A stretch of 64,000 nucleotides of DNA from Bacillus sp. V3-13. Lineage in GTDB: Bacteria > Bacillota > Bacilli > Bacillales > Cytobacillaceae. Below the pieces are notes generated by a model. It was given only the letters and a program-made list of their open reading frames with translations. It was not told the DNA's origin and ran no database searches. The translations under genes and the position numbers were made by a program. The DNA lies in the NCBI RefSeq assembly GCF_002860165.1, contig NZ_PGUZ01000027.1, positions 62,001 through 126,000 of the forward strand, read 5' to 3'. Every line of letters begins with the position of its first letter. The stretch's first letter is position 1. This document shows, piece after piece, positions 16,572 through 25,909 of the stretch.

Positions 16572-18257
16572 TTATTCGTGGGGAGGTTTAAATTCCTTTC
16601 CGGCCACAGATATCGGCACCTTATAGCCTTTTAAAACTACTTTGGTTATTTTGGTCTTAGCGTTTTCCGCTTTTATGCCGAAAAGGGCGTTATCGCCTGC
16701 AACCTTGATGTTCGCAATGCTGGCGTTTTCGACGCGCGAGCCAATGTCGATCGCTTTTGGTGCTGAATGGTCAATTGTCACATTGCGGATTTGGACTTGA
16801 TCGGCGTGGTTATCGCCGCCAAAAACCTTAATATCGGTGCCTGCTTTTTTAAAGTCTTTGATTGTGATGTTGTTTAAGACAACGTTTCTCGCCCGATATT
16901 GGATCGCGATAACAGGATTTTTGTGATAGTCATAACCAGGATCGCCAATCAATGTAAAATGGTTAATGACGACGTTTTTATAGGCGGACACGACCAGTGC
17001 GCGCGGCGTCGAACCCGCATATAAATCCGTATAAATTGGCGCAATTGCAACAAGATTCGTTGCCCTGATATTATAGGCTGTCTTGGACTCCGGATCAGTG
17101 ATTTTATGATGGCCGATATGGCGGAAGTTATAGGAGCGGTTATCGTTTACCGAAATATGCCCGATAATCTGTACGTCAGCTGCAGCAGAAGAATTATGGT
17201 GGGCTTTAATCTCGACACCTCCGAAGCATCTTGCTGTAGAATTATTAACGAGCCAAACGTATCGCGAACCGTCGTCGACTTCAATCCCGTTCGAATTGGA
17301 AAATCCCTTATCATGGGCACGCCCGCTCGGGTCGCACATATGCGAGTTTGAGATTAGGATATTGTCGCTATGATGTGTGGTAATCCCGTCATCCCCGAAG
17401 CCATAGCCGTTTAAGTTATCAAGCCAAATATATTTGCTGGCGCCCCGTGCCCGGTATCCGTCACCAGAGTAGTTGTATAAAGTGGATGAAACGTCGAAGC
17501 AATGGAGGCCCGGATTGATTCCTGTTACATCTTTCACCCAGCCAAATGAAACATTGGCGTAAGTCAGGCAGCTGGAATGATTGCCCCAGGTGCTTGTTTT
17601 GGATGTGGGGCCAAGCCTTTCGGCATTCCAGTCCAAACTCATCCCTTCGACCAGAATATGATGATTGCCTCTCCAATGGTTCGCGTTTGTAACCAGCCGT
17701 CTCCCTTTCGGTGCTTGATCATGCAGTTTTATCGTGGTCAAGCCTTTTCCAGCGCCGACAAGGCACGTCCACGAAGGAAGTGTGATTCCTTTCGTGATAA
17801 AAACCCCTTCAGGCACATAAACTTTTACCCGGCCGTTTCCCAATGCTTTCCGAAAAGCTTCGGTATCATCGGTAACGCCGTCTCCTGCTGCTCCGAAGTC
17901 CTTCACATTTACTTCGCTATGAATCTCATTTATTAAATTCTTGTATTCTTCATCCAACAGCGATTTCCATCCCGGAAAAATATCGCCTTGTTCATTTATG
18001 CATGTTTCTGAAGAAATGGATGGCTCATTGTTGGATGATGTCAAAACCAGATCAGCGAGGAACTTTGGGAGCTTTTTAATAAACAAGAAAATGGAACGGT
18101 ACTGATCTCCAGTATGCTGAAATTCATATTTATTATGTTGATGAAATAATTCATCGGTTTCCTTGACGGCCTTTTTAATATCCAGTTTTTTGTTCGTCAC
18201 TTGTGATATCAAGGCGCGATTCTTACGTGGGTCATGATTTTTATCCAAATAAATCAT
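16572..18257 (-). CDS. Right-handed parallel beta-helix protein (pectate lyase 3-like)
   Basis: A 561-residue protein. After a charged 115-residue N-terminal region it has VNVKDFGAAGDGVTDDTEAF, the start signature of Pectate_lyase_3/glycosyl-hydrolase-28-like beta-helices. Repeated short coils follow to the end (NVTIDHSAPKAIDIGSRVENASI). No signal peptide is visible. This fold occurs in polysaccharide lyases, exopolysaccharide epimerases and phage tailspikes. The missing export signal and odd N-terminus leave the role open. It is monocistronic and flanked by the large 20-bp repeat array. Confidence 0.7.
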   Translation of the reverse strand: MIYLDKNHDPRKNRALISQVTNKKLDIKKAVKETDELFHQHNKYEFQHTGDQYRSIFLFIKKLPKFLADLVLTSSNNEPSISSETCINEQGDIFPGWKSLLDEEYKNLINEIHSEVNVKDFGAAGDGVTDDTEAFRKALGNGRVKVYVPEGVFITKGITLPSWTCLVGAGKGLTTIKLHDQAPKGRRLVTNANHWRGNHHILVEGMSLDWNAERLGPTSKTSTWGNHSSCLTYANVSFGWVKDVTGINPGLHCFDVSSTLYNYSGDGYRARGASKYIWLDNLNGYGFGDDGITTHHSDNILISNSHMCDPSGRAHDKGFSNSNGIEVDDGSRYVWLVNNSTARCFGGVEIKAHHNSSAAADVQIIGHISVNDNRSYNFRHIGHHKITDPESKTAYNIRATNLVAIAPIYTDLYAGSTPRALVVSAYKNVVINHFTLIGDPGYDYHKNPVIAIQYRARNVVLNNITIKDFKKAGTDIKVFGGDNHADQVQIRNVTIDHSAPKAIDIGSRVENASIANIKVAGDNALFGIKAENAKTKITKVVLKGYKVPISVAGKEFKPPHE

Positions 18258-18379
18258 CTACATACCACCTTCATCTGAAAACAATTCTTCATGATAAATA
18301 ATATTCCCTGTCTGCCAGGGACTAACCTTAAACATTTTATTTCTTCTATGTGGCTTGGGAGGGGTTTTTTAATGGGATT

Positions 18380-18920
18380 TTGCTCATAAATCTAAAATTC
18401 CGCTCGTAAATTTGGATTTCCGCTCGTAAATCTGAAATTCCGCTCGTAAATTTTGATTTCCGCTCATAAATCTGAAATTCCGCTCGTAAATTTGGATTTC
18501 CGCTCGTAAATCTGAAATTCCGCTCGTAAATTTTGATTTCCGCTCGTAAATCTGAAATTCCGCGTCATAAATTTTGATTTCCGCTCGTAAATCTGAAATT
18601 CTGCTCGTAAATTTTGATTTCCGCTCGTAAATCTAAAATTCCGCTCGTAAATTTGGATTTCCGCTCGTAAATCTGAAATTCCGCTCGTAAATTTTGATTT
18701 CCGCTCGTAAATCTGAAATTCCGCTCATAAATTTGGATTTCCGCTCGTAAATCTGAAATTCCGCTCGTAAATTTTGATTTCCGCTCGTAAATCTGAAATT
18801 CCGCTCGTAAATTTTGATTTCCGCTCGTAAATCTGAAATTCCGCTCGTAAATTTTGATTTCCGCTCGTAAATCTCAGATTCCGCTCGTAAATCTCAGATT
18901 CCACAAGTAAATTTTAGTTT
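18380..18920. repeat. 20-bp tandem repeat array, about 27 units, 40-bp higher order
   Basis: The unit core TTCCGCTCGTAAAT recurs every 20 bp, with two alternating endings: TCTGAAA and TTTTGAT. The true period is therefore a 40-bp dimer. About 27 units can be counted; a few are variant (CGCGTCATAA, CTGCTCGTAA, CTCATAAA) and the last ones decay (CCACAAGTAA, then CGCTCATTAA). It is non-coding. The same unit ends the left edge of the window. The interval 18921-19369 has no gene. Confidence 0.9.
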
Positions 18921-19369
18921 CGCTCATTAATTTTGTTATTCGCTTTGCTTAATTCCTCTGACTTTCCGCTTAAATTCTCTGGATAGACCTGCTGATCAGT
19001 ATGATTATGTAAATATATGGATTAAATTGTAATTTTTCAGAGCCTATGACAGCTACACTCCCTAACTGATTACATTTTCCCTCTAAATAGATCGAAAAAG
19101 AGAGTTTTTTGAACAGAAACACTAAATTTTTGTGAATTTGCGTAGCAACCAGCCTTTCGAAAGCGTTCTGCTGATTTGTCCAACATGTTTCCTTACCGGT
19201 GTCGAATCATTTTTTGTTACGGTTTTTTAAAAGATTCATGAAGAAAATTAGGCAAAAGGGCATTTTTCAAAATCGGAATTTTGCGTCAATTGAGATTGAT
19301 AAAGACCTAGCAAAAACAGTTTTGGTTCCTTTGTCCTGAATGAATATGCCCAATCTCCCGAATCGGTGG

Positions 19370-19411
19370 TTTACATTTCTTAACACCCGGTTTAAAAAGC
19401 CACTTTATAAT
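19370..19411 (+). promoter_or_regulatory. PhoP box and -10 of the phoD promoter
   Basis: TTTACA (19370), TTAACA (19380) and TTTAAA (19391) lie in direct tandem at 10-11 bp. They are followed by TATAAT at 19406-19411. Relative to the predicted start they lie at about -48, -38 and -27, the normal place for PhoP activation. PhoD of B. subtilis is a known Pho regulon member, so the context supports the call. Confidence 0.65.
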
Positions 19412-19452
19412 AAAAGCCGATTCAAATAATTTATGCAGAAAGGGGAATGATC

Positions 19453-21204
19453 ATGAATAATGAAAGAGTAATGGACGAATGGATTAAGAAATGGAGCGAA
19501 GAAAGTCTCGGAAGGAATATGGACCGCCGTGCGTTTCTGCAGGGAGCCAGTAAAATTGCTTCTTTGTCACTTGGGCTTGCGATTGCGCAATCAATGGGTG
19601 GACTTGATGTAAGTGCTGCTCATAAATTCACGGACTATCCGTTTACTCTTGGTGTTGCGTCAGGTGATCCTCTTTCAGATAGTGTTGTTTTATGGACAAG
19701 GCTTGCCCCAGACCCATTAAATGGAGGAGGGATGCCGGCTAAAAAAGTGCCGGTAAAATGGGAAGTGGCCAAAGATGAAAACTTCCGAAAGATTGTCCAG
19801 CGCGGCACGGAAGTAGCGGCACCTGAACTGGCCCATACCGTTCATGCCGAAGTCAGAGGATTAAAACCAAACCAGGTATACTTTTATCGTTTTAAAAGCG
19901 GAAATGAAATAAGCCCGACAGGTAAAACGAAGACACTTCCTTCAGCTCGGTCCAGTGTTGCCAGCATGACGTTCGCTTTTGCTTCCTGTCAGCAATTTGA
20001 ACACGGTTTTTATACAGCTTATCAGCATATGGCTAAAGAAGAGCTCGATCTCGTTTTCCACCTTGGCGATTACATATATGAATACGGGCCGAATGAGTAT
20101 GTTGCTCCAACCGGTAATGTCCGCACCCACAACAGTCCGGAAATTGTTACACTTGAAGATTATCGGAACAGGCATGCCCAATACCGCTCTGATGCGGACC
20201 TTAAAGCTGCCCATGCCGCCTTTCCTTGGGTCGTAACATGGGATGATCATGAAGTTGAAAATAACTATGCAAATGTCACTCCCGAAAAGGGACAGTCGGT
20301 TGAGGAATTTATCAAACGGCGTGCAGCCGCGTATCAGGCTTATTACGAGCATATGCCGCTCCGCAGATCTTCCTTGCCAAAAGGAGCTGATATGCGGTTA
20401 TACCGGAATTTTTCCTATGGTGATTTGGCGGAATTTATCGTTCTGGACACAAGGCAATACCGGGATGACCAGGCGAACGGTGACAAAAGCTCACCGCAGA
20501 CACCTGAATCTCTTGATCCAAACCGGACACTTCTTGGAGCTGAACAGGAAAAGTGGCTGTTTGAAAACCTGGCTGACTCAAAGGCGGCATGGAACGTGCT
20601 GGCCCAGCAGATCTTTTTTGCCCAGCGCAATTACGGTACGAGCACAGCTCCAAGATACAGTATGGACTCATGGGATGGCTATCCGGCGGCAAGACAACAT
20701 GTACTCGAATTTGCTGAAAGCAAACAGGATTTGAATAACGTGGTTGTTCTGACCGGAGATGTCCATGCAAGCTGGGCAGCAAATCTCCATACTAATTTTG
20801 ATGATCCCAACTCAAGGATTTTCGGTGCGGAATTCGTAGGCACTTCGATCACTTCAGGCGGAAACGGCGCCGATAAACGGGCAGATACAGACCGGATTTT
20901 AGCATTGAACCCGCATATTAAATTTTTTAATGATTACCGTGGCTATGTCCGCTGTACGGTAACACCGGACCGTTTTCAAGCAGACTACCGGGTTGTTCCA
21001 TTTGTATCGACAAAGGGTGCTGACATTTCAACAAGGGCCTCATTTTTACTTGAGAAGGACCAGCAGGGAATCAAGCAGGTGGCAGCCGCACAAATCCAGC
21101 AAGGTGTCCAGTCTTCAAATGAAGTGGAAGATGACCGTCACCGCGCTCACGAACGGGCCCATGAAAGACAAAGGGAAAAAAAGCGGGATAAGGTAACAAA
21201 TTAA
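19453..21204 (+). CDS. phoD: Alkaline phosphatase D, Tat-exported phosphodiesterase
   Basis: A 583-residue PhoD. The twin-arginine signal is MDRRAFLQGASK (about residues 22-33) followed by a hydrophobic stretch. The N-terminal PhoD domain contains FTLGVASGDPLSDSVVLWTR. The metallophosphoesterase domain has FASCQ, LGDYIYEYG, WDDHEVENNY, LDTRQYR and LTGDVHASW. It hydrolyses phosphodiesters, including wall teichoic acid, at the cell surface under phosphate limitation. ATG 19453 is 7 nt from AAAGGGG, against 1 nt for ATG 19447. The genes for its dedicated Tat translocase follow directly. Confidence 0.95.
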   Translation: MNNERVMDEWIKKWSEESLGRNMDRRAFLQGASKIASLSLGLAIAQSMGGLDVSAAHKFTDYPFTLGVASGDPLSDSVVLWTRLAPDPLNGGGMPAKKVPVKWEVAKDENFRKIVQRGTEVAAPELAHTVHAEVRGLKPNQVYFYRFKSGNEISPTGKTKTLPSARSSVASMTFAFASCQQFEHGFYTAYQHMAKEELDLVFHLGDYIYEYGPNEYVAPTGNVRTHNSPEIVTLEDYRNRHAQYRSDADLKAAHAAFPWVVTWDDHEVENNYANVTPEKGQSVEEFIKRRAAAYQAYYEHMPLRRSSLPKGADMRLYRNFSYGDLAEFIVLDTRQYRDDQANGDKSSPQTPESLDPNRTLLGAEQEKWLFENLADSKAAWNVLAQQIFFAQRNYGTSTAPRYSMDSWDGYPAARQHVLEFAESKQDLNNVVVLTGDVHASWAANLHTNFDDPNSRIFGAEFVGTSITSGGNGADKRADTDRILALNPHIKFFNDYRGYVRCTVTPDRFQADYRVVPFVSTKGADISTRASFLLEKDQQGIKQVAAAQIQQGVQSSNEVEDDRHRAHERAHERQREKKRDKVTN

Positions 21205-21250
21205 TTGGAGCCCCTTTTAGAACATCAACTTTCGGCAGGAGGTGATCTTG

Positions 21251-21457
21251 ATGCTTTCGAATATAGGTATCCCTGGGTTAATCTTAGTACTCGTGATTGC
21301 GCTAATTATTTTCGGGCCTTCCAAGCTTCCTGAAATCGGCCGCGCCTTTGGACGGACCTTATCAGAATTCAAGGGTGCAACGAAAGGGTTAGTATCCGAT
21401 TCAGATCATGAGGAGGAAAAAAAGCCAGCGCTGACGGCCGTTAAAAAAGAGGGATAG
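21251..21457 (+). CDS. tatA: Sec-independent translocase component TatA (TatAd type)
   Basis: A 68-residue protein: one N-terminal membrane helix ([20 protein letters not shown]), the hinge [14 protein letters not shown], an amphipathic helix and a charged tail. ATG 21251 has AGGAGGTGATC 5 nt upstream; the GTG at 21242 lies within that site. It lies 46 bp after phoD and forms, with TatC downstream, the export channel used by PhoD. Confidence 0.95.
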   Translation: MLSNIGIPGLILVLVIALIIFGPSKLPEIGRAFGRTLSEFKGATKGLVSDSDHEEEKKPALTAVKKEG

Positions 21458-21477
21458 CCGTTATAATATGAAGGGGT

Positions 21478-21507
21478 AGACGGGGAAGCCCGTCTGCTTC
21501 TTTTTTG
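21478..21507 (+). terminator. Hairpin terminator between tatA and tatC
   Basis: AGACGGG (21478-21484), a GAAG loop and CCCGTCT (21489-21495), followed by GCTTCTTTTTTG. It would lower tatC expression relative to phoD-tatA. Confidence 0.75.
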
Positions 21508-21557
21508 TAAAAATTCTTTGCAATTATATGAAGAATCACGAAGAGGAGGTAAGCAAA

Positions 21558-22292
21558 ATGGAAAGCAAGAATTTGCAGGTTTACGCACATTTGGAAGAAC
21601 TTCGCAACAGAATTATTAAAACATTGATCGGATTTTTGGCTTTCTTGATTGTCAGTTTCCTATTTGTCGAGGATATTTATAAATGGCTGATTAAAGATTT
21701 AGACGGCAAGCTGGCTATACTTGGCCCGAGTGAAATTCTCTGGGTGTATATGATGATTGCCGCGGTATTCGCGATTGCCGCCACCATACCACTGGCAGCG
21801 TTTCAGACGTGGAGATTTGTTGCACCTGCCTTAAAAAAAGAAGAACGCAAGGTGACGCTTCGTTTTATCCCTGGTTTGTTCTTCTTATTTATTGCGGGAA
21901 TCTCTTTCGGTTACTTCGTTTTATTTCCGATTGTGTTGGGTTTTCTTATTTCACTTTCCGCAGGACAATTTGAGACGATGTTCACAGCCGAGAAATACTT
22001 TCGGTTTATGATTAACTTGATTCTTCCGTTTGGCTTTTTATTCGAAATGCCGCTGTTGGTGATGTTTTTAACGCGACTGGGAATTTTAAATCCGATGAGG
22101 CTGGCAAGGGCAAGAAAGCTTTCCTACTTTGCGCTCGTCATTGTGTCGATCTTGATCACGCCGCCAGATTTAATCTCTGATATTTTGGTGATTGTTCCTT
22201 TACTGGTTCTGTATGAAGGCAGCGTACTATTGTCTGCGCTGGTTTATCGCAAGAGGCTGAAAAAAGAGGGAACAGAATTATCAGTGGCATAA
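21558..22292 (+). CDS. tatC: Sec-independent translocase component TatC (TatCd type)
   Basis: A 244-residue polytopic protein with six membrane helices. It starts MESKNLQVYAHLEELRNRII, which carries the conserved HLEELRNR of TatC, and also has FRFMINLILPFGFLFEMPL. TatC recognises the twin-arginine signal. ATG 21558 is preceded by GAGGAGGT; the upstream codons from 21528 include that site and are excluded. Last gene of the phoD-tatA-tatC cluster. Confidence 0.95.
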   Translation: MESKNLQVYAHLEELRNRIIKTLIGFLAFLIVSFLFVEDIYKWLIKDLDGKLAILGPSEILWVYMMIAAVFAIAATIPLAAFQTWRFVAPALKKEERKVTLRFIPGLFFLFIAGISFGYFVLFPIVLGFLISLSAGQFETMFTAEKYFRFMINLILPFGFLFEMPLLVMFLTRLGILNPMRLARARKLSYFALVIVSILITPPDLISDILVIVPLLVLYEGSVLLSALVYRKRLKKEGTELSVA

Positions 22293-22318
22293 CGGGGGCA
22301 TATGCCAAACAGGCAATA

Positions 22319-22500
22319 AGAAAAGCGCAAGCGCCTTGGTCAGCCCCGACAAGCGCTGGCCGACTAAGAGCGCCACGTCCTGTGGCAACGTCGGCACTAG
22401 TACGTCCTGTACGTCGGAGGGCCTGACAGTGAAGTCGTTCTTTGACTTCATTGGCAGGACCGAAGCGACTCGAGGGGCTAGGCGCTGGAGCTGGACATCG
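22319..22500. repeat. GC-rich structured intergenic repeat element
   Basis: About 180 bp, much richer in GC than the surroundings. It starts AAAAGCGCAAGCGCCTTGG and ends GGGGCTAGGCGCTGGAGC, so its ends are imperfect inverted copies (AGCGCCT...AGCCCC). Internal hairpins include TGAAGTC-GTTCTT-TGACTTCA and ACGTCCTGTACGT. Elements with these ends are common between genes in Bacillaceae as I remember them. Function unknown; a MITE- or REP-like element is likely. The frames inside are not genes. Confidence 0.6.
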
Positions 22501-22545
22501 AAACGCCCAACTCAGTTTTCAAAATTTATGCTTTCTTAAAATGAT

Positions 22546-22578
22546 AAAAAGGATAGCCGCAAGCTTGGCTATCCTTTT
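22546..22578. terminator. Bidirectional terminator
   Basis: AAAAAGGATAGCC (22546-22558), an 8-nt loop and GGCTATCCTTTT (22567-22578). It serves the convergent glpQ gene and the tat side. Confidence 0.85.
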
Positions 22579-22583
22579 CCATT

Positions 22584-23480
22584 TTATTTTCTGCCTTTTT
22601 CTTTTAAAACCTCTTGCAAACGGTCAGGGAAGTTCGTGAATATTCCTGTTACACCCCAATCAATCAAGGTGCGCATATCTTGTTTTTCATTGACGGTATA
22701 CGGATGTATTTCGAGACCGTGCTGGCGAACTTTTTGTACATATGCTTGATCAATTTTGTCAAAGTTCATGCCAACCCCGATACTGTATGTTTTATAATCC
22801 TCCAGCTCAGCGTCCGTAATTGTCGCTGGAGTATCATACCATAATAATTGAACGAGCGGGATCTTCGGGTCTAATTCATGAACTATTTTCAGGCTGTCCG
22901 CACTGAAAGATTGAATGAGTACTTTGCCCGAAGAAGCTTTCTGGCCAGTTAATTTATACTTGTTGAGTATTTCGATCAATTTTTCTTCCATGCCCGGATA
23001 TACTTCAGGGGATTTCGTTTCGATATAGTAGCGGGAGCCTTTACCGAATGTTTGAATGACTTCTTCAAGGGTCGGGACTTTTAACCCAACATACTCTTTT
23101 CTTGCCAACTCCGGATATTTTTCATTAAACCATGAACCGGCATCCAGCTCCTTAATTTCGGCCAGCGTATAATCTTTGACAAATCCTGTTCCGTTTGTCG
23201 TGCGATCAAGGGTTTCATCATGCATCGCGATCAGCTCGCCGTCTTTTGTCATTTGCAGATCAATTTCGATATAGTCGCCTTTCATTTTTTCCCCAAGTTC
23301 ATAAGCTAACAGCGTATGCTCCGGGGCATGTCCTGAGGCGCCACGGTGGGCAACGTTTAAAATTTTGTCCGGCTTATGTGTTGGTTGAACAGGTTCAGCG
23401 GCCTCTGCTTGTCCGACAAATCCGGTGCCGATTCCAACCAGCGCGGCTGACATCATCACATTTTGTAAAAGTCCTTTCAT
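22584..23480 (-). CDS. glpQ: Secreted glycerophosphodiester phosphodiesterase
   Basis: A 298-residue enzyme with a signal peptide ending GQAEA before AEPVQP. The GDPD TIM-barrel domain starts [20 protein letters not shown], with the metal/acid pair in [24 protein letters not shown] cut across residues about 96-120, and ends [14 protein letters not shown]. It cleaves glycerophosphodiesters, including glycerol-type teichoic acid ends, to glycerol-3-phosphate. RBS AAGGGGAAGCAGG precedes the ATG. It is convergent with the phoD-tat cluster, and the two enzyme types are complementary in phosphate scavenging. 23481-23730 shows no feature. Confidence 0.9.
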   Translation of the reverse strand: MKGLLQNVMMSAALVGIGTGFVGQAEAAEPVQPTHKPDKILNVAHRGASGHAPEHTLLAYELGEKMKGDYIEIDLQMTKDGELIAMHDETLDRTTNGTGFVKDYTLAEIKELDAGSWFNEKYPELARKEYVGLKVPTLEEVIQTFGKGSRYYIETKSPEVYPGMEEKLIEILNKYKLTGQKASSGKVLIQSFSADSLKIVHELDPKIPLVQLLWYDTPATITDAELEDYKTYSIGVGMNFDKIDQAYVQKVRQHGLEIHPYTVNEKQDMRTLIDWGVTGIFTNFPDRLQEVLKEKGRK

Positions 23481-23730
23481 TTCCTGCTTCCCCTTTCGTA
23501 TTTAAAATCATTTTTAGCATAACGGATAGTTTTTAAGTGAATATAAACAAATATTTAAAATGGGATTACATTCTTGTAAATGGAAACATTGATTTATATT
23601 TTTCCGGAAATATATCTTTTCGAGGAAATGTTTTATAGAATAAGAGTGAGAATATTCAATTTTCATTGGAATTTTGCAATGAGAAATAAAAGTAGAAGAA
23701 ATCATCTGACCGGTATAAGGGAGATAACAT

Positions 23731-24483
23731 ATGGGGAACAGCATGCAGCCACATATCAGAATTGGCGAAAATTATGGGATTCATTATGCGCTCTTGCCCG
23801 GCGACCCGGCCCGTGTTGATGAGGCCGCCAAATTTCTCGATCAAACCGAAGCCGTTGCGAACAACCGCGAATTTAAGACAATTGTCGGTTCTTATAAAGG
23901 AGTCCGTATTTTCGTCACTTCGACCGGAATCGGCGGGGCATCTGCAGGAATCGCTGTCGAGGAATTAAGGAAGATTGGGGTCAATGTGATGATTCGCATT
24001 GGCAGCTGCGGGGCGAATCAGGCCGAGGTAAAATTGGGAGATTTGGTAATTGCGGGCGGTGCTGTCAGAAATGACGGGGCGTCGGATGCCTATATTGATA
24101 GAGCTTATCCGGCGATTCCTGATACCGGCTTGCTGTTTCATGTTATTGACGCAGCAAAAAAATCAGGCTATCGATATCATATCGGGAAAGTCAGGAGCCA
24201 TGACAGCTTTTATACAGATGAAGAACAGCAAATCGATCACTACTGGTCAGGCAAAGGGATTCTAGCTTCCGACATGGAAACAGCCGCATTGTTTGTTATT
24301 GGGGGACTGCGCGGTGTAAAAACCGCATCCATTTTAAATGTTGTCGTAGAAAAAGACGGAAATCTGGAAGGGGGGGTTAATGATTATTTAGACGAACAGA
24401 ACGAAAGCAAGCTTGGAGAACAGAAAGAAATCATCACTGCATTAGAAGCCATTATCTCTTATCATCATTCTTTGAAAAGTTAA
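23731..24483 (+). CDS. Nucleoside phosphorylase (uridine phosphorylase-like)
   Basis: A 250-residue PNP/UDP-family enzyme. It has the phosphate-binding LLPGDPARVDEAAKFLD (about residues 20-36), STGIGGASAGIAVEEL, RIGSCGANQ and the nucleoside-binding SDMETAALFVIG. It splits nucleosides with phosphate to base and ribose-1-phosphate. First gene of an operon with a complete ECF transporter (15-bp gap), so the transported compound is probably a nucleoside. Uridine is the best guess; purine nucleosides cannot be excluded. Confidence 0.85.
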   Translation: MGNSMQPHIRIGENYGIHYALLPGDPARVDEAAKFLDQTEAVANNREFKTIVGSYKGVRIFVTSTGIGGASAGIAVEELRKIGVNVMIRIGSCGANQAEVKLGDLVIAGGAVRNDGASDAYIDRAYPAIPDTGLLFHVIDAAKKSGYRYHIGKVRSHDSFYTDEEQQIDHYWSGKGILASDMETAALFVIGGLRGVKTASILNVVVEKDGNLEGGVNDYLDEQNESKLGEQKEIITALEAIISYHHSLKS

Positions 24484-24498
24484 AAGGAGGTTTCATTC

Positions 24499-25104
24499 AT
24501 GCAAAAACAAAGTATGTGGTCATTTCGTTTTTCCACTGCAGCCCTTGTGTTAATTCCGACTGCAGTAGGTATCAATTATATTGGGAAATTATTTGCAGGG
24601 TTGTTAAAGCTGCCATTATGGCTTGATTCGATTGGTACCGTATTGGCAAGCATGCTGGCAGGCCCGATTATTGGAGCATTGGCTGGTGCTATTAACAATA
24701 TTATCTATGGTTTGACGCTCGATCCGATTTCGTTCGTGTATGCGATTTCCAGCATCGCAATCGGCTTGGCAGTCGGAATTTTATTTTATAAAGGCTTGAT
24801 CACGAGTTGGTCTCAGGCTGCTGTCGCCGGGTTGATTGTCGGCCTCGTTGCGACAGTTATATCGACCCCAATTAACGTAGGATTCTGGGGAGGGCAAACT
24901 GGAAACGTTTGGGGAGATGCGCTATACGCTGTTATTCTGGCAAAAACAGACTCGATTTGGCTTGCATCCTTCCTTGATGAACTCGTAGTCGATGTGCCGG
25001 ATAAACTGATGGTCGTCCTGATCAGCTATGGTATTTTCAGGGGGCTGCCGCAAAATGTCGTACACTTATACGATAACAATCATAAATTGGAGACTCTTGA
25101 CTGA
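24499..25104 (+). CDS. ECF transporter substrate-binding (S) component
   Basis: A 201-residue membrane protein with about six helices, beginning FRFSTAALVLIPTAVGINYIG cut as residues 9-29, and with LDSIGTVLASMLAGPIIGAL (about 42-61), the type of helix arrangement seen in ECF S components. It gives the transporter its specificity and docks on EcfT. RBS AAAAGGAGG. The phosphorylase upstream suggests a nucleoside or nucleobase ligand; this is inference. Confidence 0.8.
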   Translation: MQKQSMWSFRFSTAALVLIPTAVGINYIGKLFAGLLKLPLWLDSIGTVLASMLAGPIIGALAGAINNIIYGLTLDPISFVYAISSIAIGLAVGILFYKGLITSWSQAAVAGLIVGLVATVISTPINVGFWGGQTGNVWGDALYAVILAKTDSIWLASFLDELVVDVPDKLMVVLISYGIFRGLPQNVVHLYDNNHKLETLD

Positions 25105-25141
25105 CCCAGCTTGCGCTTGTAAAGAAAGATGGTGAAAGTAT

Positions 25142-25909
25142 TTGAAATCGATCAGTTTATATGCAGAAAGAACATCATTCGTGCACGACATTGATCCGAT
25201 CAGCAAGCTCTATTACATTCTTTTTTCGATAGTGGTTCCAATTATTTTGCCATCGTTCACGATCTCTTTCATTTGTGTTGCACTGAGCATTGCCCTTCTC
25301 TTAGCGGCTAAGGTGTTTAGAAAAACGCTGCCTGTATTCGGCTTTGTTTTTCTGATCCTGATTACGGTCGTCATCATCCAGGGATTATTCAGTCCCGACA
25401 ACGAAACAGCTCTTTTTCAAGCCGGCCCGGTTACGATGTATAAAGAAGGTCTGCTGCATGCGCTGATCATCACTCTGCGCGTGATCAGTATTGTCGGTGC
25501 TTTTATGATCCTTGTCCTGACAACGAAGCCAGCGGATCTCGTCGAAGCTCTTGTTCGCAAGGGTATGTCACCGCGGTTCGGGTATGTGCTAAGCTCCGTT
25601 TTTCAAATCATTCCGGAAATGATGTCGACAATGGGCACGATTACCGATGCACAAAGGGCAAGGGGAATGGAGACAGAAGGTAAATTGAGCGTCAGGATCA
25701 AGGCGTTTTTACCTCTGCTTGGCCCTGTCGTGTTAGGTTCATTGATCAATACGAAGGAACGGGCAATGGCACTGGAAGTGAGAGGGTTTAACTCCCCGAC
25801 CCCGAAGACATATTTATATGATGAAAAAAATTATGCGTTCAGTAAAGCTATTCAGTGGACACTCTTGTTGCTAATCGCATTTGCCCTCGTCTGGAGGATC
25901 GTTGCATGA
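25142..25909 (+). CDS. ecfT: ECF transporter transmembrane (T) component EcfT
   Basis: A 255-residue integral membrane protein of the CbiQ/EcfT family. The coupling-helix motif AQRARGMETEG (about residues 176-186) and the second, ERAMALEVRGF (about 203-213), contact the ATPases. The start is TTG 25142 behind a weak site. It overlaps the next gene by ATGA. Confidence 0.9.
   Translation: MKSISLYAERTSFVHDIDPISKLYYILFSIVVPIILPSFTISFICVALSIALLLAAKVFRKTLPVFGFVFLILITVVIIQGLFSPDNETALFQAGPVTMYKEGLLHALIITLRVISIVGAFMILVLTTKPADLVEALVRKGMSPRFGYVLSSVFQIIPEMMSTMGTITDAQRARGMETEGKLSVRIKAFLPLLGPVVLGSLINTKERAMALEVRGFNSPTPKTYLYDEKNYAFSKAIQWTLLLLIAFALVWRIVA

Noticed and set aside
22336-22639. Plus-strand frames in the GC-rich element
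   Set aside because: They run through hairpins and a terminator and match no protein family.
23481-23720. A PhoP box upstream of glpQ
   Set aside because: TTTACA and some TTTAAA-like words occur on the minus strand, but spacing and matches are too poor compared with the two boxes that I accepted.
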